From a candidate division CSSED10-310 bacterium (GTDB lineage Bacteria > CSSED10-310 > JAFGDC01): a stretch of DNA of 11,949 bases. A program made the translations under genes and the position numbers. Shown one piece after another: positions 8,152 to 11,949 of the stretch (position 1 is the first letter of the stretch; each line of letters starts with the position of its first letter). Under the pieces are notes generated by a model. The model saw only the letters and a program-made list of their open reading frames with translations, was not told the DNA's origin and did no database searches. Location: positions 1 through 11,949 of the forward strand of contig JAFGDC010000271.1 in assembly GCA_016932295.1 (NCBI GenBank), read 5' to 3'.

Positions 8152-8238
8152 GGTGAATTCACTATAGAGCAAGCTACCGATGAGGATTCTCTTAACACAT
8201 TTCAGGCGGCAACGCACCATGCCATCGGGAATGTGAGA

Positions 8239-8256
8239 GTCCGGCCGCGCCCGGAC
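8239..8256 (-). other. GC-rich hairpin between nucleotidase and mltD
   Basis: A perfect 6-bp inverted repeat, GTCCGG-loop(6)-CCGGAC, lies in the 169-nt gap after the nucleotidase stop. On the minus strand it is followed by TCTCACATT, not a T-run, so it is not a canonical intrinsic terminator. It could be a weak terminator, a processing site or an mRNA stabiliser, or chance in GC-rich DNA. Confidence 0.35.
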
Positions 8257-8311
8257 CGGCCGCTGGTGCGCCGCTGCGGATTGAAACGTCCGCGGGAAGT
8301 CGCCCCGGGGA

Positions 8312-9865
8312 TTACTCTCTCGTGATGCGTCCATCCTCCGCGGCGCTGATCTCACCCCTCGCCCTGATAGTATCCACAATAAGTTCCCGCAAGGGAGAAC
8401 CGGTCTTGTATGACGGCGCATCCACGAGCATGTGATAACCGTCGCCGCCCGTGGACATGAAATCCGTCACCGCCACCCGGTACATTTTTCCAGCCTCCAG
8501 CGGTTCGCCGGCGACAGTCACCACCATCGGCTTCCGTTCCCTGATCACCATCCTCATGCCCGAGATGTGCAGGAATCCGCCGTCCTCCTCCTCCCGGGTG
8601 GCGCTCACGGACCGTTTCATCGTCTCCAGGATGGTATCATCATCTAATTCCAGAACCACCACCTCGTTGGCGTACGGCATGGTTTTGAACACATCCTCCA
8701 CGGTGATGTCTCCAGGCGCAATGCTGGCCCGCAAGCTGCCGCCGTTGAGCAGGGCGATGTCCGCCGAGGTATACTCGCGCATGATGTCGGTGATCAGATC
8801 GCCCAGATTCGTTTCCTCATACCGGATCCGCCCGCGCTCTGCATCCAGGAACACGAGCGCCTTACCGATCACTTCCTGAAAGGCTGCATCCAATTGCTGG
8901 TGATACTGCTCGACATGTGCGTTGATGGCCTCATCCAGCGGGATGTCGGCTGAAATGGGAAGATACTCCCATGCCACCAGTTCCGCCTCACCGGTGGCTG
9001 TATCCACCGAGAAATCGAGCCGGCCGAGGTATTTTCCCTTTTCAAACGCCTGGAAGACGGGCACTTCTCCCACCAGCTTTCGGGGATTGAGGAGGATCTG
9101 ATCGTGGCCGCCGATGATGGCGTTCAGTTCCGGCACCGCCTCGGCGATGGCTTCATCAGTGCGGGCCCGGCTGTGGGAGAGCAGTATCACCGGTCCGCCC
9201 CCTTCCACCGCATCGTAGATCCGTCGCACCGCGGTCACCGCATCCGTGACGGCCAATTCCGCCACGTTCGACGGCTTGGTGGTGGTCATTAACTGTTCCG
9301 TGGTCACTCCGATGACCGTCAGGTTGAGATTATCCGTGATGGGCAGGCTCACGTAGGGCTGGCAGACCAGTTCGCCGCTTTCCTTCCAGATCACGTTGCT
9401 GCTCAGGAAAGGAGGTCGGGAGTGTTGTTTCAGGAAGAGGAAGTTCTCCAGCCCGAAATCGAATTCATGGTTGCCCACGGTGATGGCGTCCACTCCCATC
9501 ATGTTGAAGCATTCAATGTCCGGTTTCCCCATGAACACCGTGGACATGGGTGTACCCTGCAGAATATCGCCGGCTATCAGGGTGTAGGTCAACGCCCCCG
9601 CGGCGCGGTTGTCATCCTCGATACGTGTGATCAGTGTTGCCAGCCTGGCAATGCCGCCCACCTCGATCTTTTCGTCATCCTGAACAATGGTGAAGGGTTG
9701 GAGATGCCCATGGATGTCGTTGAAGAAGAGTACGGTGACCGGTATCACGGTAATGGCTTCCAGCGCTTTGTCGGGTGGTGGCGGGTAGTGGCGGCAGCCA
9801 CCCGGCAGTCCCAGGGAGATCCCCACTAGAAGCACTAAACATAGTGTATTCAAACGTTTTTTCAT
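8312..9865 (-). CDS. 5'-nucleotidase / UshA-type metallophosphoesterase, exported
   Basis: A 517-residue protein of the 5'-nucleotidase/2',3'-cyclic phosphodiesterase family, which removes phosphate from nucleotides or nucleotide sugars outside the cytoplasm. The N-terminal metallophosphatase domain shows FFNDIHGHL (Asp50, His52), AGD (Asp100), GNHEFD (131-136), LSH (His231) and GGH (His254), a complete dimetal set. The C-terminal substrate domain shows ETNLGDLITDIM (~351-362), LLNGGSLRAS (372-381), FKTMPYANEV (393-402) and the STGGDGY loop (471-477). The signal peptide ends at PGGC (Cys24), a poor lipobox because Pro is at -3, so lipoprotein anchoring is likely but unproven. The start at 9865 has GGAGG at 9871-9875; the frame continues to 9976, but that extension crosses the likely promoter. 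The exact substrate cannot be told, so no symbol is given. mltD follows 169 nt downstream. Confidence 0.93.
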   Translation of the reverse strand: MKKRLNTLCLVLLVGISLGLPGGCRHYPPPPDKALEAITVIPVTVLFFNDIHGHLQPFTIVQDDEKIEVGGIARLATLITRIEDDNRAAGALTYTLIAGDILQGTPMSTVFMGKPDIECFNMMGVDAITVGNHEFDFGLENFLFLKQHSRPPFLSSNVIWKESGELVCQPYVSLPITDNLNLTVIGVTTEQLMTTTKPSNVAELAVTDAVTAVRRIYDAVEGGGPVILLSHSRARTDEAIAEAVPELNAIIGGHDQILLNPRKLVGEVPVFQAFEKGKYLGRLDFSVDTATGEAELVAWEYLPISADIPLDEAINAHVEQYHQQLDAAFQEVIGKALVFLDAERGRIRYEETNLGDLITDIMREYTSADIALLNGGSLRASIAPGDITVEDVFKTMPYANEVVVLELDDDTILETMKRSVSATREEEDGGFLHISGMRMVIRERKPMVVTVAGEPLEAGKMYRVAVTDFMSTGGDGYHMLVDAPSYKTGSPLRELIVDTIRARGEISAAEDGRITRE

Positions 9866-9870
9866 GTGAT

Positions 9871-9875
9871 CCTCC
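9871..9875 (-). promoter_or_regulatory. Ribosome binding site deciding the nucleotidase start
   Basis: GGAGG on the minus strand, 5 nt before the ATG at 9865. It fixes the start directly ahead of the signal peptide rather than at upstream in-frame ATG codons. Confidence 0.8.
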
Positions 9876-9926
9876 AGGCGCCTTTCGATTCGATCGGGTT
9901 TTTGACCAGTTTCATTGATTGATGCT

Positions 9927-9956
9927 ATTCTAACCTCCTTGGTGTGCGCCGCACAA
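9927..9956 (-). promoter_or_regulatory. Candidate sigma70 promoter for the nucleotidase gene
   Basis: On the minus strand, TTGTGC (9951-9956) and TAGAAT (9927-9932) are separated by 18 nt, fitting a -35/-10 pair about 60 nt ahead of the start codon. An imperfect inverted repeat, GGTGTGC-GCC-GCACAACC with one bulged base (9941-9958), covers the -35 element and could be an operator. This is read from sequence only. Confidence 0.45.
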
Positions 9957-9992
9957 CCATCACGCACGAGTCGCATCCGGTGGTGCGCGGAG

Positions 9993-10032
9993 ATGGCTCT
10001 GGATGGCTCAGAATGGCTCAGAATGGCTCAGA
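9993..10032 (+). repeat. 10-bp tandem repeat, four copies
   Basis: Four adjacent copies of a 10-bp unit, ATGGCTCAGA. The last three are identical (10003-10032) and the first (9993-10002) differs at two positions (ATGGCTCTGG). The array lies between the divergent nucleotidase and aldolase genes, 53 nt before the aldolase start. The period is close to one helical turn, so a bound protein would see the copies on one face of the DNA. It may also be a slippage product. Confidence 0.9.
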
Positions 10033-10085
10033 CTTGACGGTGCATGGCAGCATGAACCGGATGGCACGTACTCAGGGAGACAGAC

Positions 10086-11135
10086 ATGAAATTGGATTAC
10101 GAAGCTTTGTTGAAGACAGAAACCCATAGCCTCCTGGACCATGTCGGCGTGGTGCCGAAGGAGATGCTGCATTTACCCGGACCTGATTTCATCGACCGGG
10201 TAATGGCGCAAAGCGACCGGCCCGTGCCGGTGCTGCGAAACCTGCAGACCTTCTTCAATCAGGGGCGGCTCGGCGGTACCGGCTACCTGTCCATATTACC
10301 GGTTGACCAGGGTATCGAACATTCAGCCGGCAGTGCCTTCGGACCCAACCCGAAACTGTTCGATCCCGGGGCTATTGTTCATCTGGCAATCGCGGGTGGC
10401 TGCAACGGGGTCGCTTCAACCATCGGGGTCCTTGGAGCGGTGGCCAGGAAATATGCCCACAAGATCCCCTTCATCGTGAAAATCAATCACAATGAATTGC
10501 TGACCTATCCCAATCGCTACGATCAGGTGTTGTTCGGTTCGGTGGACAAGGCATTCTCCATGGGTGCTCTCGGCATCGGTGCCACCATCTACTTTGGTTC
10601 GGATGAATCCACCAGGCAGATCCAGGAGGTCTCCGAAACGTTTGAGTATGCGCACAGCCTGGGTTTGTTCACGGTGCTGTGGGCGTATCTCCGCAATCCG
10701 GCCTTCAAGACTCCGGAGCATGACTACCACACGGCCGCGGATCTTACCGGCCAGGCAGTGCATCTGGCCGCCACCATCCAGGCGGATATCGTCAAACAGA
10801 AACAGGCTGAGTGCAACGGCGGCTACCGTGCCCTGGCTTTTGGCAAAACCCATGATTCGGTCTACGACAAGCTTTCCAGCGACAATCCTATCGACCTCAC
10901 CAGGTATCAGGTCATCAATTCCTACATGGGCCGCGCCGGTCTGATAAATTCTGGCGGAGCCTCAGGCAAGGACGACCTGGCGCAGGCCGTCCGCACCGCG
11001 GTCATCAATAAGCGCGCCGGCGGCATGGGATTGATTTCCGGCCGGAAGGCCTTCCAGAAACCACTGGATCAAGGCGTGGAGATTCTCCACGCCATCCAGG
11101 ACGTCTACCTGGATAATCGCATCACCATCGCCTGA
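10086..11135 (+). CDS. fbaB: Class I fructose-bisphosphate aldolase (FbaB/DhnA type)
   Basis: A 349-residue cytoplasmic aldolase that cleaves fructose 1,6-bisphosphate to dihydroxyacetone phosphate and glyceraldehyde 3-phosphate by a Schiff base, without metal. It aligns end to end, nearly without gaps, with the E. coli FbaB sequence as I remember it, including [15 protein letters not shown] (68-82), FIVKINHNE (129-137), GATIYFGS (165-172), TVLWAYLRN (196-204), the IVKQK stretch (235-239) that should hold the Schiff-base lysine, INSGGASG (287-294) and the end YLDNRITIA. The ATG has GGGAG at 10075-10079, 6 nt upstream. It is divergent from the nucleotidase gene, with a tandem repeat in between, and 64 nt ahead of pyruvate kinase. 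No key residue is missing. Confidence 0.97.
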   Translation: MKLDYEALLKTETHSLLDHVGVVPKEMLHLPGPDFIDRVMAQSDRPVPVLRNLQTFFNQGRLGGTGYLSILPVDQGIEHSAGSAFGPNPKLFDPGAIVHLAIAGGCNGVASTIGVLGAVARKYAHKIPFIVKINHNELLTYPNRYDQVLFGSVDKAFSMGALGIGATIYFGSDESTRQIQEVSETFEYAHSLGLFTVLWAYLRNPAFKTPEHDYHTAADLTGQAVHLAATIQADIVKQKQAECNGGYRALAFGKTHDSVYDKLSSDNPIDLTRYQVINSYMGRAGLINSGGASGKDDLAQAVRTAVINKRAGGMGLISGRKAFQKPLDQGVEILHAIQDVYLDNRITIA

Positions 11136-11139
11136 GTGC

Positions 11140-11155
11140 CGGCGCCGGAGCGCCG
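11140..11155 (+). other. GC hairpin between fbaB and pyk
   Basis: CGGCGC-loop CGGA-GCGCCG is a perfect 6-bp stem with a 4-nt loop, 5 nt after the aldolase stop. There is no following T-run, so it is unlikely to end transcription fully. It could set relative expression of the two glycolytic genes by processing or 3'-end protection of the aldolase message. Confidence 0.45.
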
Positions 11156-11199
11156 TTGCCGGGTGAGGAGATCGGAGACGGATGGTGGAGCAACCAATC

Positions 11200-11949
11200 A
11201 TGATCCGAAAAACCAAGATCGTCTGCACGATCGGTCCCGCCACCGCGTCTCTCGATGCCCTGCGGGAATTGGCGGAAGCCGGCATGGATGTGGCGCGCCT
11301 CAACTTTTCGCACGGAACGCATGCCTGGCATGGTGAGGTAATAGACCGTATCAAGCGCCTGCGTGAGGATACCGGCCGTAACATCGGTTTGCTGCAGGAT
11401 CTGAGTGGTCCGAAGATCCGGTTGGGGGACCTGCCGGAGACGGGTGTGGAGCTGAAGACCGGGGGGTACGTACGTCTGACCGCCGGCGGAGTCTTCCAGG
11501 AGGACCCCGGACTTTCCTTGCCGGTGATGTACGAGCAGTTGCTGGAAGATCTCCCGGCCGGCGCGATCATCTTGCTGGATGACGGACTGGTGCGTCTGCG
11601 GGTGGAGAACAGGCAGGCGGACGCGCTGGTCTGCAGTATCCTCCATGGCGGGAAAATGAGTTCGCGGAAGGGCGTCAACTTCCCGGGCGCGATGCTGAGC
11701 TGCCGCGCCCCCACCGAAAAGGACATGGAGGATCTGGCATTCGGCATCCGGCAGGGAGTGGATTTCGTTGCGCTGTCCTTTGTCCAGACTCCAGATGACG
11801 TGCGCCGGTTGCGGTCCGCCATCAATGATCTGGACGGACGGGTGGCGGTTATCGCTAAAGTGGAGAAGGAAAACGCCCTGCGCAACCTGGACGCCATCCT
11901 GGAAGCCTGTGACGGCGTCATGGTGGCGCGCGGCGACCTGGGTATCGAG
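11200..11949 (+). CDS. pyk: Pyruvate kinase, 3'-truncated by window end
   Basis: The frame runs open to the right edge and gives the first 250 residues of a protein usually about 470-590 long. It converts phosphoenolpyruvate and ADP to pyruvate and ATP in the cytoplasm, the last step of glycolysis. Visible signatures are the start MIRKTKIVCTIGPAT, RLNFSHG (33-39) with the K+/ATP-site residues, LQDLSGPKIRLG (65-76), LLDDG (125-129) opening the B domain, SSRKGVNFPG (154-163), DFVALSFVQ (188-196) and VIAKVEKENALRNLD (217-231), with Lys220 as the catalytic lysine. The fragment stops in ARGDLGIE, a metal-binding segment. The start at 11200 has GGAG at 11187-11190; ATG at 11182, six codons earlier in frame, is an alternative. 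The gene follows fbaB by 64 nt and is probably co-transcribed. Confidence 0.97.
   Translation, partial: MIRKTKIVCTIGPATASLDALRELAEAGMDVARLNFSHGTHAWHGEVIDRIKRLREDTGRNIGLLQDLSGPKIRLGDLPETGVELKTGGYVRLTAGGVFQEDPGLSLPVMYEQLLEDLPAGAIILLDDGLVRLRVENRQADALVCSILHGGKMSSRKGVNFPGAMLSCRAPTEKDMEDLAFGIRQGVDFVALSFVQTPDDVRRLRSAINDLDGRVAVIAKVEKENALRNLDAILEACDGVMVARGDLGIE

Noticed and set aside
8161..8166. TATAGT on the minus strand as a -10 box for mltD
   Set aside because: No acceptable -35 hexamer lies 16-18 nt upstream, and the resulting leader would be only about 12 nt long.
7318..8325. Long + strand frame (335 codons) opposite mltD
   Set aside because: It lies almost wholly antisense to a gene with clear SLT and LysM motifs, has no recognisable domain, and is explained by GC-rich codon bias. 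The same holds for the frame at 6001-6591.
8143..8421. 93-codon N-terminal extension of the mltD frame
   Set aside because: It would place the signal peptide inside the protein and overlap the end of the nucleotidase gene; a Shine-Dalgarno sits at the internal start instead.
10034..10039. TTGACG as a -35 box for fbaB
   Set aside because: No -10-like hexamer occurs at a fitting distance (sequence near 10056-10063 is GC-rich), so a promoter cannot be called.

Overview
The window looks like ordinary chromosome of a GC-rich (roughly 60 %) Gram-negative bacterium. Two encoded proteins begin with lipoprotein-type signal peptides, a MltD-type lytic transglycosylase acts on peptidoglycan, and RNase G and an FbaB-type aldolase are present. 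The Thr/Pro-rich linker in the secreted beta-propeller protein is a style often seen in uncultured didermic lineages. I cannot assign a phylum from the sequence. There is no sign of phage, transposon, CRISPR, tRNA or rRNA.

Left block (1-5705, + strand): a tightly packed run of five genes that is probably one operon. It starts with the C-terminal part of a radical-SAM-associated DUF2344 protein, whose frame is open at the left edge. RNase G follows after 15 nt. Next comes a secreted eight-repeat PQQ-like beta-propeller with two copies of a C-terminal Ig-like module. It is followed, 1 nt later, by an arylamine N-acetyltransferase-fold protein, and then, with a 7-nt overlap, by a DUF4416 protein. 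The first pair is a common bacterial arrangement. The last three are the least understood genes in the window and look co-translated.

Middle (5706-6090): about 385 nt between convergent genes, without a supportable gene or a canonical terminator.

Right-centre block (6091-9865, - strand): a 5'-nucleotidase/UshA-type metallophosphoesterase, then an MltD-type lytic transglycosylase with four LysM repeats. Both look like exported, envelope-attached proteins. The gap between them (8143-8311) holds a GC-rich hairpin.

Divergent control region (9866-10085): a plausible sigma70-type promoter for the nucleotidase with an inverted repeat over its -35 element, plus a 10-bp tandem repeat of four copies on the aldolase side.

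Right block (10086-11949, + strand): class I fructose-bisphosphate aldolase (fbaB) followed by the first 250 codons of pyruvate kinase, cut by the window edge. The two glycolytic genes are 64 nt apart with a perfect GC hairpin between them.

I found no clearly new defence or mobile system. The best candidates for undescribed biology are the propeller/NAT-like/DUF4416 gene trio and the repeat-bearing regulatory region upstream of the aldolase.
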